A stretch of DNA of 64,000 nucleotides from contig NZ_KQ434754.1 in assembly GCF_001270745.1 (NCBI RefSeq), positions 377,792-441,791 of the forward strand, written 5' to 3'. Both the position numbers and the translations under genes were made by a program. The DNA comes from Jiangella muralis (GTDB taxonomy: Bacteria; Actinomycetota; Actinomycetes; Jiangellales; Jiangellaceae). The stretch's first letter is position 1, and every line of letters begins with the position of its first letter. The notes beneath the pieces are model-generated. The model did not search any database. It saw only the letters and a list, made by a program, of their open reading frames with translations, and had not been told where the DNA came from. Shown in pieces: positions 33,782 through 44,076 of this stretch.

Positions 33782-34381
33782 GTGTACGAGGGCGTCGTCC
33801 AGGACCTCATCGACGAGCTGGGGCGGTTACCCGGCGTCGGGCCGAAGAGCGCCCAGCGCATCGCGTTTCACCTGCTCGCCGCCGACGCCGACGACGTCCG
33901 GCGGCTGGTTTCCGCGCTCACCGAGGTCAAGGAGAAGGTCCGGTTCTGCACGGTGTGCGGCAACGTCGCGCAGCAGGAGCAGTGCCGCATCTGCCTCGAC
34001 CCGCGCCGCGACCTGTCCGTGCTCTGCGTCGTCGAGGAGCCGAAGGACGTCGTCGCCATCGAGCGCACGCGCGAGTTCCGCGGCCGCTACCACGTGCTGG
34101 GCGGCGCGATCAGCCCCATCGAGGGCGTGGGGCCCGACGATCTGCGGGTGCGAGAGCTGATGACGAGACTGGCCGACGACACCGTGCAAGAGATCATCCT
34201 GGCCACCGACCCGAACCTCGAAGGCGAGGCTACGGCGACGTATCTGGCCCGGATGATCAAGCCAATGGGGTTGCGCGTCACGCGGCTGGCCAGTGGACTG
34301 CCTGTGGGCGGTGATCTCGAGTACGCCGACGAGGTCACTCTGGGCCGCGCATTCGAGGGACGGAGACTGCTGGATGTCTAG
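33782..34381 (+). CDS. recR: Recombination protein RecR
   Basis: A 199-residue protein beginning at GTG 33782. It has the helix-hairpin-helix ([20 protein letters not shown]), the four-cysteine zinc finger ([16 protein letters not shown]), and the Toprim domain ([13 protein letters not shown], then [15 protein letters not shown]). With RecO it loads RecA on SSB-coated gaps. It is in the order dnaX-ybaB-recR, and its end overlaps the next gene by eight bases. Confidence 0.95.
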   Translation: MYEGVVQDLIDELGRLPGVGPKSAQRIAFHLLAADADDVRRLVSALTEVKEKVRFCTVCGNVAQQEQCRICLDPRRDLSVLCVVEEPKDVVAIERTREFRGRYHVLGGAISPIEGVGPDDLRVRELMTRLADDTVQEIILATDPNLEGEATATYLARMIKPMGLRVTRLASGLPVGGDLEYADEVTLGRAFEGRRLLDV

Positions 34382-34976
34382 CGCTGTTGCACGACCTGCC
34401 GACGACCCTGCCGCCGAGTACGGTGATTTCGCCGCGGAGATCGCCGACCAGATCGAGAGCTTCCTGCTGGCCATCCGCGAGATCGCCCGTGGCGCCGACC
34501 CCGGCAGCACGCTGTCGCTGCTGCTCCTCGAGGTCAGCCAGCTGTGCCTTGCCGGCGGCCGCCTCGGCGCCATCAGCGATGTCGTGCCGGATGAGCGGTT
34601 CGAGCCTGACGCGGGTCCCGACGCCGACGTCGACGAGCTGCGGTTGCGCATCGCCGCCCTGCTCGAGCCGGTCGACGGCTACGTCGAGGTGGTCGACCCC
34701 GTCGACCCCGAGCGCGGCGCCACCGGGTTCCGGCTCTCCGACGACCTCGCCAGCATCGCCCAGGACCTCCTGCACGGCCTGACGCACTACAAGGACGGCC
34801 GGGTCATCGAGGCGCTGTGGTGGTGGCAGTTCTCCTACCTGTCCTCGTGGGGCGCGACGGCAGGCTCGGCGCTGCGGGCGCTGCACTCGCTGATCGCCCA
34901 CACCCGCCTCGATCACCACGACGAGCAGATCGAGGTCGCGCACGAGGCGCTGCTCCCCGTCGAGGCCGAACTCTGA
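34374..34976 (+). CDS. DUF5063-domain protein
   Basis: A 200-residue acidic protein starting at ATG 34374 inside the end of recR, with GGAG upstream. The family is an actinobacterial neighbour of recR ([60 protein letters not shown]). Function is unknown. Overlap with recR suggests translational coupling and a link to recombination or repair. Confidence 0.85.
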   Translation: MSSAVARPADDPAAEYGDFAAEIADQIESFLLAIREIARGADPGSTLSLLLLEVSQLCLAGGRLGAISDVVPDERFEPDAGPDADVDELRLRIAALLEPVDGYVEVVDPVDPERGATGFRLSDDLASIAQDLLHGLTHYKDGRVIEALWWWQFSYLSSWGATAGSALRALHSLIAHTRLDHHDEQIEVAHEALLPVEAEL

Positions 34977-35067
34977 ACATCTTGTCCCGCGATCCGGACG
35001 TCTCGGGGCACAGCCAGCAGGTCGCCTAGACTGCCAGGGGCACTGAAGGCTGTGGGAGGAGTGTGCC

Positions 35068-36342
35068 GTGGGGCTGGTTGTGCAGAAGTACGGAGGTTCT
35101 TCCGTCGCTGACGCCGCGGCCATCAAGCGGGTGGCGCAGCGCATCGTCGCCACCAAGAAGGAAGGCCACGAGGTCGTCGTGGTCGTCTCCGCCATGGGCG
35201 ACACGACCGATGAGCTGCTCGATCTCGCACAGCAGGTCTCGCCGCTGCCGCCGGTCCGCGAGCTGGACATGCTGCTCACGTCCGGTGAGCGCATGTCGAT
35301 GGCGCTGCTGGCCATGGCCATCGGCGACCTCGGCCACGAGGCCCGGTCGTTCACCGGCAGCCAGGCCGGCGTCATCACCGACTCCGCGCACGGGCGGGCC
35401 CGCATCATCGACGTCACGCCCGGCCGCATCCGCCAGGCGCTCGACGGCGGCGCCATCGCCATCGTGGCCGGCTTCCAGGGCGTCAGCCAGGACAGCAAGG
35501 ACATCACGACGCTGGGCCGCGGCGGCTCCGACACCACGGCCGTCGCGCTGGCGGCGGCGCTCGACGCCGACGTGTGCGAGATCTACACCGACGTCGACGG
35601 CGTCTTCAGCGCCGACCCTCGCATCGTGCCGACCGCGCGCCGTCTCCCGAACATCACGTACGAAGAGATGCTCGAGATGGCCGCCTGCGGGGCGAAGATC
35701 CTGCACCTGCGCTGCGTCGAGTACGCGCGCCGTTACGGCATCCCGATTCACGTGCGATCCAGTTTCTCGACGCTCACCGGCACGTGGGTGTCCGATTCCC
35801 AGGGAAGCGAGCAGGCCGACATGGAGCAGCCGATCATCTCCGGCGTCGCGCACGACCGCAGCGAGGCGAAGATCACGGTCGTGGGCGTCCCCGACAAGGT
35901 CGGCGAGGCGGCCACGATCTTCAGCTCGGTCGCCGCCGCCGACGTCAACATCGACATGATCGTGCAGAACGTCTCGGCCATCGACACGAACCGCACGGAC
36001 ATCTCGTTCACGCTGCCGGCCAGCGACGGGCGCAAGGGCGTCGAGGCGCTGACGGCCATCCAGGACACGGTCGGCTTCGAGTCGCTGCGCTACGACGACG
36101 GCATCGGCAAGGTGTCGCTGATCGGCGCCGGCATGCGCAGCCACCCGGGCGTCAGCGCGAAGTTCTTCAGCTCGCTGGCCGACGCCGGCGTGAACATCGA
36201 GATGATCTCGACCTCCGAGATCCGCATCTCGGTGGTGGTCCGCGCCGACGACGTCGATGCCGCGGTCACTTCCCTTCACCGGGCTTTCGACCTCGATGCC
36301 ACCCAAGTCGAGGCGGTCGTGTACGGGGGGACCGGGCGATGA
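35068..36342 (+). CDS. lysC: Aspartate kinase
   Basis: A 424-residue enzyme for the first step of the aspartate pathway (Lys, Thr, Met, DAP). GTG 35068 follows GGGAGGAG. Motifs are [11 protein letters not shown] at the start, [18 protein letters not shown], and two C-terminal ACT domains ([36 protein letters not shown]) that bind lysine/threonine for feedback control. Its stop overlaps the asd start (ATGA). Confidence 0.96.
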   Translation: MGLVVQKYGGSSVADAAAIKRVAQRIVATKKEGHEVVVVVSAMGDTTDELLDLAQQVSPLPPVRELDMLLTSGERMSMALLAMAIGDLGHEARSFTGSQAGVITDSAHGRARIIDVTPGRIRQALDGGAIAIVAGFQGVSQDSKDITTLGRGGSDTTAVALAAALDADVCEIYTDVDGVFSADPRIVPTARRLPNITYEEMLEMAACGAKILHLRCVEYARRYGIPIHVRSSFSTLTGTWVSDSQGSEQADMEQPIISGVAHDRSEAKITVVGVPDKVGEAATIFSSVAAADVNIDMIVQNVSAIDTNRTDISFTLPASDGRKGVEALTAIQDTVGFESLRYDDGIGKVSLIGAGMRSHPGVSAKFFSSLADAGVNIEMISTSEIRISVVVRADDVDAAVTSLHRAFDLDATQVEAVVYGGTGR

Positions 36343-37403
36343 GCGACAACCGTCCCACCCTCGCCGTCGTCGGGGCCACCGGCGCCGTCGGCACCGTCAT
36401 GCGCGACATCCTCTCGACCCGCCAGAACGTCTGGGGCGAGATCCGGCTCATCGCGTCGGCCCGGTCGGCCGGCCGCCGGCTCACCGTCCGCGGTGAGGAG
36501 GTCGAGGTCCAGGAGCTGACCGCCGACGTCTTCGACGGCGTCGACGTCGCCATGTTCGACGTCCCCGACGAGGTGTCCGCCGAGTGGGCGCAGGTCGCCG
36601 TCGACCGCGGCGTCGTCGTGGTCGACAACTCCGGCGCGTTCCGCATGGACCCCGACGTCCCGCTGGTGGTGCCCGAGGTCAACGCGCGCATGGCCCGCAA
36701 CCGCCCGCGCGGCATCATCGCGAACCCCAACTGCACGACGCTGTCGATGATCGTGGTGCTCGGCGCGCTGCATGCCGAGCTGGGGCTGACGGCGCTGAAC
36801 GCGTCGTCGTACCAGGCCGCGTCCGGTGCCGGTCAGGCCGGCATCGACACCCTGCACGACCAGCTCAACAAGGTCGCCGGCAACCGGGAGCTGGGCACCC
36901 ACCCGGGTGACGTCCGCCGCGTCGTCGGCTCCGACCTCGGGCCGTTCCCGGCGCCGCTCGCGCTGAACGTCGTCCCGTGGGCCGGGTCGTTGAAGAACGA
37001 CGGCTGGAGTTCCGAGGAGCTGAAGATCCGCAACGAGTCGCGGAAGATCCTCGACCTGCCCGACCTCAAGGTCTCGGCGACGTGCGTCCGGGTGCCGGTC
37101 GTCACCACCCACTCAGTGGCCATGCATGCCACGTTCGAGAACGAGGTCACCACCGAGCGGGCCTGGGAGATCCTGCGCGACGCCCCCGGCGTCGTGCTGT
37201 ACGACGATCCCGCCCGCGGCGAGTTCCCGACCCCGGCCGACGTCGTCGGCACCGACCCCACCTGGGTCGGCCGCATCCGCCGTTCGCTCGACGACCCGAA
37301 CTCGCTCGACCTCTTCGTCTGCGGCGACAACCTGCGCAAGGGCGCGGCGCTGAACACCGCGCAGATCGCCGAGCTGCTGGCGGCCGAACTCACCACCGCC
37401 TGA
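36339..37403 (+). CDS. asd: Aspartate-semialdehyde dehydrogenase
   Basis: A 354-residue enzyme making aspartate semialdehyde from aspartyl phosphate with NADPH. The nucleotide loop [13 protein letters not shown], the catalytic cysteine motif NPNCTT, and the VRVPV-TTHS segment with the catalytic histidine are intact. It starts at ATG 36339, overlapping lysC. A stop-codon hairpin ends the operon. Confidence 0.95.
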   Translation: MSDNRPTLAVVGATGAVGTVMRDILSTRQNVWGEIRLIASARSAGRRLTVRGEEVEVQELTADVFDGVDVAMFDVPDEVSAEWAQVAVDRGVVVVDNSGAFRMDPDVPLVVPEVNARMARNRPRGIIANPNCTTLSMIVVLGALHAELGLTALNASSYQAASGAGQAGIDTLHDQLNKVAGNRELGTHPGDVRRVVGSDLGPFPAPLALNVVPWAGSLKNDGWSSEELKIRNESRKILDLPDLKVSATCVRVPVVTTHSVAMHATFENEVTTERAWEILRDAPGVVLYDDPARGEFPTPADVVGTDPTWVGRIRRSLDDPNSLDLFVCGDNLRKGAALNTAQIAELLAAELTTA

Positions 37404-37419
37404 CGGCGGGCCCGTCAGG
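37399..37419. terminator. Bidirectional hairpin overlapping asd and downstream stops
   Basis: CCTGACGG (37399-37406) and CCGTCAGG (37412-37419) pair perfectly across five bases. The asd TGA is in the left arm and the TCA of the convergent gene is in the right arm. Confidence 0.5.
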
Positions 37420-38047
37420 GCGCCGGCCGCACCGCCGCGAGCGTGGCCGGCCCGCCGTTCGTCCATGTGCCGGTCAGGACGTGATCGGCGTCCGGCTCGG
37501 CGCCGACGACGCGGACGACGATGAGGTCGAGGCCACCGGTTCGCACGACGGTGGTCGGGCCGTCGTCGTACGGGGTCAGCGGCGCGTCGGCGGGCAGTAC
37601 GGGGTTTGCGCCGTCCGCACTGCCGCTGCCGGTGACGCGGGCGGACGGCTCGCGCGGGACCAGGTCGCCGTCGACGTCGACCAGTTCCTCGGCCTGCGGC
37701 GCGCCGGTCAGGGCGGCGCTGGCGAGCGCCGCGACCCAGACCGGATCGGCGCACCCGTCGTAGACCCAGCGGGTGCCGAGGACGGAGTGCTCCATGGTGC
37801 CGACGAGCGCGTGCTCGGCGCCGGCCAGCGGGGCGCCGCGGTAGCTGAGCGGCACGTGCAGCACCGCTCCGCCGTCAGTGCGCAGCAGGTGCGCCTCGAG
37901 GCCGACCTCGCCGGCGGGGTCGTCGTACCGGTAGGCGCCGGCCGCCTCGAATCCCGTGGCGCCGTTGGCCCACGGCCGGTCCGGCAGCCACGTCGCCAGC
38001 AGTTCCAGCTTGCCCGGCCGCAGCGTCGCGCGGTGGATCAGCGCCAT
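37415..38047 (-). CDS. Maltokinase N-terminal cap-like domain protein
   Basis: A 210-residue protein related to the N-terminal cap of actinobacterial maltokinases (MALIHRATLRPGKLELLATWLP; HVPLSYRGAPLAGAEHALVGTMEHSVLG; RWVYDGCADPVWVAAL), but without the kinase domain. Stand-alone copies are common in actinobacteria and have no assigned function. A Ser/Gly-rich linker precedes a small C-terminal beta segment. It overlaps the convergent asd terminator and lies 2 bp after the YqeY gene. Confidence 0.75.
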   Translation of the reverse strand: MALIHRATLRPGKLELLATWLPDRPWANGATGFEAAGAYRYDDPAGEVGLEAHLLRTDGGAVLHVPLSYRGAPLAGAEHALVGTMEHSVLGTRWVYDGCADPVWVAALASAALTGAPQAEELVDVDGDLVPREPSARVTGSGSADGANPVLPADAPLTPYDDGPTTVVRTGGLDLIVVRVVGAEPDADHVLTGTWTNGGPATLAAVRPAP

Positions 38048-38049
38048 CG

Positions 38050-38502
38050 TCAGGCCAGCTTCGCCTTGACGGCGGCGGCGACCTTGCTGCCCTCGACCCG
38101 GCCGAGGACCTGCGGCTGCACCAGCTTCATCACCTTGCCCATGTCGCGCGGCGTCTCGGCGCCGGTCTCGGCGATGGCGGCCGTGACGATGGCGTCGAGC
38201 TCCGTGTCGGTGAGCGGCTGCGGCAGGTACTCGGCGATGACGGCGGCCTCGGCATCCTCGTTCTCGGCGCTGTCGGCGCGGCCGCCGGTGCGGAACGCGT
38301 CGGCCGCCTCGCGCCGCCGCTTGACCTCACGGGTCAGCAGCGCCGTGACCTCGTCGTCGGTGAGCTCACGGGCGGCCGAGCCAGCCACTTCCTCGGTGCC
38401 GATGGCGGCGAGCACCATGCGGAGCGTGGCCTTGCGCACGTTGTCCTTGGCGCGCATCGCCGCGGTGAGGTCGGTACGGAGTCGGTCCTTGAGGGCTGCC
38501 AT
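38050..38502 (-). CDS. GatB/YqeY domain protein
   Basis: A 150-residue helical protein of the YqeY family (MAALKDRLRTDLTAAMRAKD; TEEVAGSAARELTDDEV; RDMGKVMKLVQPQVLGRVEGS), related to the tail domain of GatB that grips tRNA. As a free-standing protein its role is unclear. The start at 38502 is fixed by the family N-terminus. It is directly upstream of the cap-like gene (2-bp gap), so both are probably one transcript. Confidence 0.9.
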   Translation of the reverse strand: MAALKDRLRTDLTAAMRAKDNVRKATLRMVLAAIGTEEVAGSAARELTDDEVTALLTREVKRRREAADAFRTGGRADSAENEDAEAAVIAEYLPQPLTDTELDAIVTAAIAETGAETPRDMGKVMKLVQPQVLGRVEGSKVAAAVKAKLA

Positions 38503-38516
38503 GCGCCTAGTCTGCC

Positions 38517-39989
38517 TCAGCCGCCGTGCGACGGCGGCAGGCCCGGCGCCGAGCACGGCGCGGGCGTCGGCTCCGGTTCGGGCAGCGCGGTGGTCGGCGG
38601 CTCGGTGAGCGCCCGCGGCCGCAGCGTCATGGCCGCGACGGCGCCGACGGCAAGGAGGCCGGCGCAGACGCCCATCGCGATGCGGTAGGCGTCGGTGAGC
38701 AGCTGCGGGTCCTCGTACGCGGCGCCGGACAGCCCGGCGATGGCGGGCAGCGCGGCGACGGCGAGCAGTCCGGCCGCGCGGGCGACGCCGTTGTTGACGC
38801 CGCTGGCGACGCCGGCCAGGTGCTGCGGCGCCGACGCCATGACCGTCGCCGTCAGCGTCGGGACCAGCGTCGTGAGGCCGACGCCGAGCAGCGTCACGCC
38901 CAGCAGGACGTCGGCCAGATAGCTGTCGCCGTCGCCGACCGTCACCAGGAGCGCCACTCCGACCGCGCCGCACAGCGAGCCGATGACCAGCGGCGGCCGG
39001 ATGCCGAAGCGCTTCGCGAGGTCGGCGGACCTGCCGGAGAACAGCAGCATGAGGATGGTCGTCGGCACCGTCGCGATACCGGCCTCGAGCGGCGACCAGC
39101 CCAGCGTCACCTGCAGTTGGATCACGATGAAGAACATGACGCCGGACAGCCCGGCGTAGACCGCGAACGTCATGAGGTTGATGCCGCTGAACGTGCGATC
39201 GGAGAACAGCGACAGCGGGACCATCGGGTGCGCGGCCGTCCGCTCGCGGTAGAGGAACCCGGCCGCCGCCGCGAGGGACAGCACGACCATGCCGACGTTC
39301 AGTGTGGACGCACCGTTCTCTGGCCAGCTGATCAGCGCGTACGTGCTGGCTCCGAGCGCGACGGCCCCGAGCGCCGCCCCCGCGACGTCGAACCGGCCGC
39401 CGGCCTCCTCGTCGCGGCTCTCGGGGGCGCTGACGGCGATCAGCCACACCGTGATGGCGGCCAGGGGGACGTTGATGGCGAACACCCAGCGCCAGTCGTA
39501 CTCCAGCAACCAGCCGCCGAGCAGCGGGCCGAGCACGCCGGAGACGCCCGTGAGGCCGGCCCACGCCCCGATGGCCCGTGGCCGGTCGTCGGGGTGCATG
39601 GTGGTCTGCAGGATGGCCAGCGCGCCCGGCGTCAGCAGCGCGCCGCCGATGCCCTGCAGCGCCCGCGCCGCGATCAGCACCTCGACCGTCGGCGCCAGCG
39701 CGCACAGCACCGACGCCGCCGTGAACCACACGACGCCGACGAGGTAGACGCGCCGCCGGCCGAGACGGTCGCCCAGGGAGCCGCCGAGCAGGATGAGCGC
39801 GGCCAGCGTCAGCGTGTACGCGTTCACCGTCCATTGCAGGGCCGCGAGGGTCGCGTCCAGCTCGCGGCCGATGGTCGGCAGCGCGACGTTGACCACGGTG
39901 CTGTCGAGGAACGCCATGCCGGACCCGAGCGCCGTCGCGGCGAGCAGCGCGCGGCCGCGCGGAGTGGCGAGGCGTACACCGTCGCTCAT
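38517..39989 (-). CDS. MFS multidrug transporter, DHA2 type
   Basis: A 490-residue membrane protein with about 14 helices and the DHA2 motifs FLDSTVVNVALPTIG, WTVNAYTLTLAALILLGG and DRLGRRRVYL. MSDGVRLATPRG at 39989 is the preferred start; a start 16 codons upstream would overlap the divergent phosphoesterase start. No good SD is seen for either, so a leaderless transcript is possible. No local regulator is present, unlike the first MFS gene. Confidence 0.87.
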   Translation of the reverse strand: MSDGVRLATPRGRALLAATALGSGMAFLDSTVVNVALPTIGRELDATLAALQWTVNAYTLTLAALILLGGSLGDRLGRRRVYLVGVVWFTAASVLCALAPTVEVLIAARALQGIGGALLTPGALAILQTTMHPDDRPRAIGAWAGLTGVSGVLGPLLGGWLLEYDWRWVFAINVPLAAITVWLIAVSAPESRDEEAGGRFDVAGAALGAVALGASTYALISWPENGASTLNVGMVVLSLAAAAGFLYRERTAAHPMVPLSLFSDRTFSGINLMTFAVYAGLSGVMFFIVIQLQVTLGWSPLEAGIATVPTTILMLLFSGRSADLAKRFGIRPPLVIGSLCGAVGVALLVTVGDGDSYLADVLLGVTLLGVGLTTLVPTLTATVMASAPQHLAGVASGVNNGVARAAGLLAVAALPAIAGLSGAAYEDPQLLTDAYRIAMGVCAGLLAVGAVAAMTLRPRALTEPPTTALPEPEPTPAPCSAPGLPPSHGG

Positions 39990-40035
39990 GGTGAAGGAGA
40001 GTACCCGGGGCGTCCGACTGTGGGATTCTGGACGC

Positions 40036-40956
40036 ATGGTCGTGAAGCGGGTGGCGCTCGGGCTGGCGGCGACGGCCGCCGCCGGGCTCGTCTACTCGGC
40101 CGGCTACGAGGTGCGGTCCTACCGGCTGCGCCGTTTCGACGTCCCGGTCCTGGCGCCGGGCAGCCGGCCGCTGCGGGTGCTGCACCTGTCCGACCTGCAC
40201 CTCACCCCAGGTCACCGCGGCCGGGCGGCCTGGGTGCGCAGGCTCGCGGCGCTCGAGCCGGACCTCGTCGTCAACACCGGCGACAACCTCGCCCACCGGG
40301 AGGCGATCCCGACGGTGCTCGAAGCGCTCGGGCCGCTGCTCGACCTGCCCGGCGTGTTCGTCTTCGGCTCCAACGACTACTTCGCGCCGCGCCCGAAGAA
40401 CCCGGCGCGGTACCTGCTGCCGCTCGAGCGCATCCGCCACCAGAACGCCCGCGACCATTCCGAAGCCGTCGACCTGCCGTGGAAGGAGCTGCGCGACGAG
40501 CTCAGCTCGGCCGGCTGGCTCGACCTCACCAACACGTTCGGCTCCCTCACCGTCGACGGCCGCCGGCTCGCCTTCGCCGGCGTGGACGACCCGCACCTGA
40601 ACCGCGACCGCCTCGGCGACGTGGCCGGGCCCGCGGCCGACGCGGACCTCGCGATCGGGGTGGCGCACGCGCCGTACCAACGGGTCCTGGACGCCTTCCA
40701 CCGTGACGGGTACGAGCTGCTGCTCGCCGGTCACACCCACGGCGGCCAGCTGTGCATCCCCGGCTACGGCGCGCTGGTCACCAACTGCGACCTCGACACC
40801 GCCCGCGTCAAGGGCGTCTCCCGGCACCCCCGCGTCGGCGGTCCCGGCGCCGCCTGGATGCACGTCTCGGCCGGCCTCGGCACGTCGCCGTACGCGCGGG
40901 TCCGATTCGCCTGCCCGCCCGAGGCGACGCTGCTCACGCTGACCGGCGAGCGCTGA
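40036..40956 (+). CDS. Membrane-anchored metallophosphoesterase
   Basis: A 306-residue calcineurin-like phosphoesterase. An N-terminal transmembrane anchor (VALGLAATAAAGLVYSAGY) precedes the metal-binding motifs LSDLHL, NTGDN, FGSNDYF and GHTHGGQ. Family members act on nucleotides or lipid phosphates; the substrate is unknown. ATG 40036 fits the anchor. It lies immediately before tRNA-Pro and the integrated element, so it probably marks the last chromosomal gene on this side. Confidence 0.88.
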   Translation: MVVKRVALGLAATAAAGLVYSAGYEVRSYRLRRFDVPVLAPGSRPLRVLHLSDLHLTPGHRGRAAWVRRLAALEPDLVVNTGDNLAHREAIPTVLEALGPLLDLPGVFVFGSNDYFAPRPKNPARYLLPLERIRHQNARDHSEAVDLPWKELRDELSSAGWLDLTNTFGSLTVDGRRLAFAGVDDPHLNRDRLGDVAGPAADADLAIGVAHAPYQRVLDAFHRDGYELLLAGHTHGGQLCIPGYGALVTNCDLDTARVKGVSRHPRVGGPGAAWMHVSAGLGTSPYARVRFACPPEATLLTLTGER

Positions 40957-41019
40957 CCGACCGAGGGGTGAACCGGATTTCGATCCTGCGCCCGGCTCGG
41001 ATATGCTGACTCAGCACTT

Positions 41020-42503
<1,484 letters not shown>

Positions 42504-42805
42504 TCGCCCCTCCTGCACCACGTTTGGGTTTCTTCGCCGTCGGGGACTACTGCGAGGCGATCAGCACCCCCGCGATGCGACTCCCGGCGCCTTGTAGCTG
42601 GACTGACCGGTAGATGGGGTGAAAGTGCGCCGCGCACACTGCGCGGCCCGTCCCCGGGGCTCCTGGCAAACGGTCGCCATGTCTCGGGCGATGAGGAGGC
42701 GCGGGAGCCAGCAGGCCCTGGACAATTTCCTTCATCGTCATGCGCAGCACGGCTCACCAGATGCCGGGCGTTGCCGCGGCGCCGCGGATGCCAGGCGTCA
42801 GCCTG
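42504..42805. other. Gap upstream of the integrase, no convincing gene
   Basis: An excisionase gene would be expected here, but the short minus-strand frames (for example 42547-42750) have no helix-turn-helix. A 14-bp perfect palindrome CCGCGGCGCCGCGG at 42774-42787 lies just after the small membrane gene and could terminate it. Confidence 0.4.
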
Positions 42806-43027
42806 TTATGCGATTACAGCAGCGACGATGATCACCACGACCTCGACGGCCAACGCGACTGCGGAGACAGTGAGGGTGAGGCGCAGGACCCTGACGAGAA
42901 GGTGACCCCATCCTCGACCTCTGGATCGGTTAACCGTGGCGGCCACGGCGAACACGGCGACGATGCCTGCACAGCCGATGGTCAACACGACGACTGCCGT
43001 GATCGCGGTGACCTCAAGGAGTTCCAT
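42806..43027 (-). CDS. Small membrane protein, 73 aa
   Basis: A 73-residue protein (MELLEVTAITAVVVLTIG) with two hydrophobic segments separated by a basic loop (NRSRGRGWGHLLVRVLR). No family is recognised. It begins 14 bases inside the end of the DUF2637 gene and is therefore probably co-translated with it. Two-helix proteins accompanying a DUF2637 membrane protein suggest a small membrane complex, perhaps for plasmid spread, but that is inference. Confidence 0.6.
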   Translation of the reverse strand: MELLEVTAITAVVVLTIGCAGIVAVFAVAATVNRSRGRGWGHLLVRVLRLTLTVSAVALAVEVVVIIVAAVIA

Positions 43028-43868
43028 CGACCGGCCGCCTTCCGTTGCCGCGCTGAGCGACTTCAACCATGGCGTCGGGTCGAGTCGTGCGTAGCGCCCG
43101 CAACCGACGCCGGCCGGTCGCTGGGGACATCCCGATCCGGGCTGCGACATCGTCGCCGGTGACCGTCCGCCCCGCCTGCAGCTCCGCCACCACCCAGGCT
43201 GCGAGTAGGTCGTCGTCGGCCCGATTTCGCGCAGGACCGCCGATGCCTGCAGGAGAGCCGGACGCACGCCCCGGGCTTGACCGTTCGCCAGCGCCTCGGT
43301 TCGACATTGCGGATCTCCTGATCGACTGCTCGATCCCTTGATCGCTCACACGATGAGCCGACCATCCGCCACGCTCGGCGCGAGGTGGATTCCGCCGGCG
43401 GGCAATGAGCAGGACAACGATCAGATGGCTGATGATCAGGAGCGCAACCGCCGGAATTGCGCTCACCACGGCTGCCACCGGAACACTGATCACGTCCATG
43501 TCGGCATGCCGGGCAGCGTGCAAGCCGTTCCCAGCGATGCTCACTACCGCGAAGACGACTAAGGCGATGCCCGGATACCAGGCGGCTCTGGGAATGCGTT
43601 CGCTGAGAACGACGGCGTTGATGGTGGACACGACCATGAACCCGTCCACTACGAGTGGCCAGATCCATACAAGTTCCGTGCGCAATCCTGCCGCAAGTGC
43701 AAGCTCCCTGAGCGCATCGAACGACAACGCGAACGCGCCGAGCGCCAGTAGGGCATCGGCGAAGACCGTGACGATGAGTGCGACGTCCGGGTCGCTGACC
43801 CAGACACGCAGCCGCTCACCGATTGATGTGCGCTCGACTGTCCCGTGAGGGTCCTGAGCATGCTCCAT
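43014..43868 (-). CDS. DUF2637 membrane protein with C-terminal helix-turn-helix
   Basis: A 284-residue protein. Four or five membrane segments in the first 160 residues match DUF2637 (SFDALRELALAAGL, VWIWPLVVDGFMVVST), a family found in actinomycete plasmids and integrative elements and linked by context to conjugal spread. A disordered linker leads to a C-terminal HTH-like part (TVTGDDVAARIGMSPATGRRRLRAL). Combining a membrane module with a DNA-binding end suggests tethering or signalling to element DNA. An inverted repeat lies before its start. Confidence 0.82.
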   Translation of the reverse strand: MEHAQDPHGTVERTSIGERLRVWVSDPDVALIVTVFADALLALGAFALSFDALRELALAAGLRTELVWIWPLVVDGFMVVSTINAVVLSERIPRAAWYPGIALVVFAVVSIAGNGLHAARHADMDVISVPVAAVVSAIPAVALLIISHLIVVLLIARRRNPPRAERGGWSAHRVSDQGIEQSIRRSAMSNRGAGERSSPGRASGSPAGIGGPARNRADDDLLAAWVVAELQAGRTVTGDDVAARIGMSPATGRRRLRALRTTRPDAMVEVAQRGNGRRPVDGTP

Positions 43869-43883
43869 GCGTTCCTCCTGAGG

Positions 43884-43917
43884 CTACCGAGCGCGCTCGG
43901 CGCTCGCGCTCAGGTAG
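43884..43917. promoter_or_regulatory. Inverted repeat upstream of the DUF2637 gene
   Basis: CTACCGAGCGCG (43884-43895) and CGCGCTCAGGTAG (43905-43917) are inverted with a one-base bulge. A 14-bp perfect palindrome (43887-43900) lies at the left part. The repeat begins 16 bp from the ATG, suiting an operator or leader hairpin. The binding protein is unknown. Confidence 0.35.
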
Positions 43918-44076
43918 GGCCTCGCCGCGCACCGTCCGGCTGCCGGCCTCCCGACGCCATCACCGCCAGCAAGCCAGCATGCCCCCGGGGCACTGGTGAA
44001 GTGAGGCAACTCAATGGATCAGTCTCGAGGCGACGGTGATCTTTCAGTTTGGTGCGGAATCGGTGAGAATTCGACC

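Noticed and set aside
42547-42750. 67-residue minus-strand frame as excisionase
   Set aside because: No helix-turn-helix or basic recognition helix; composition is like random high-GC DNA.
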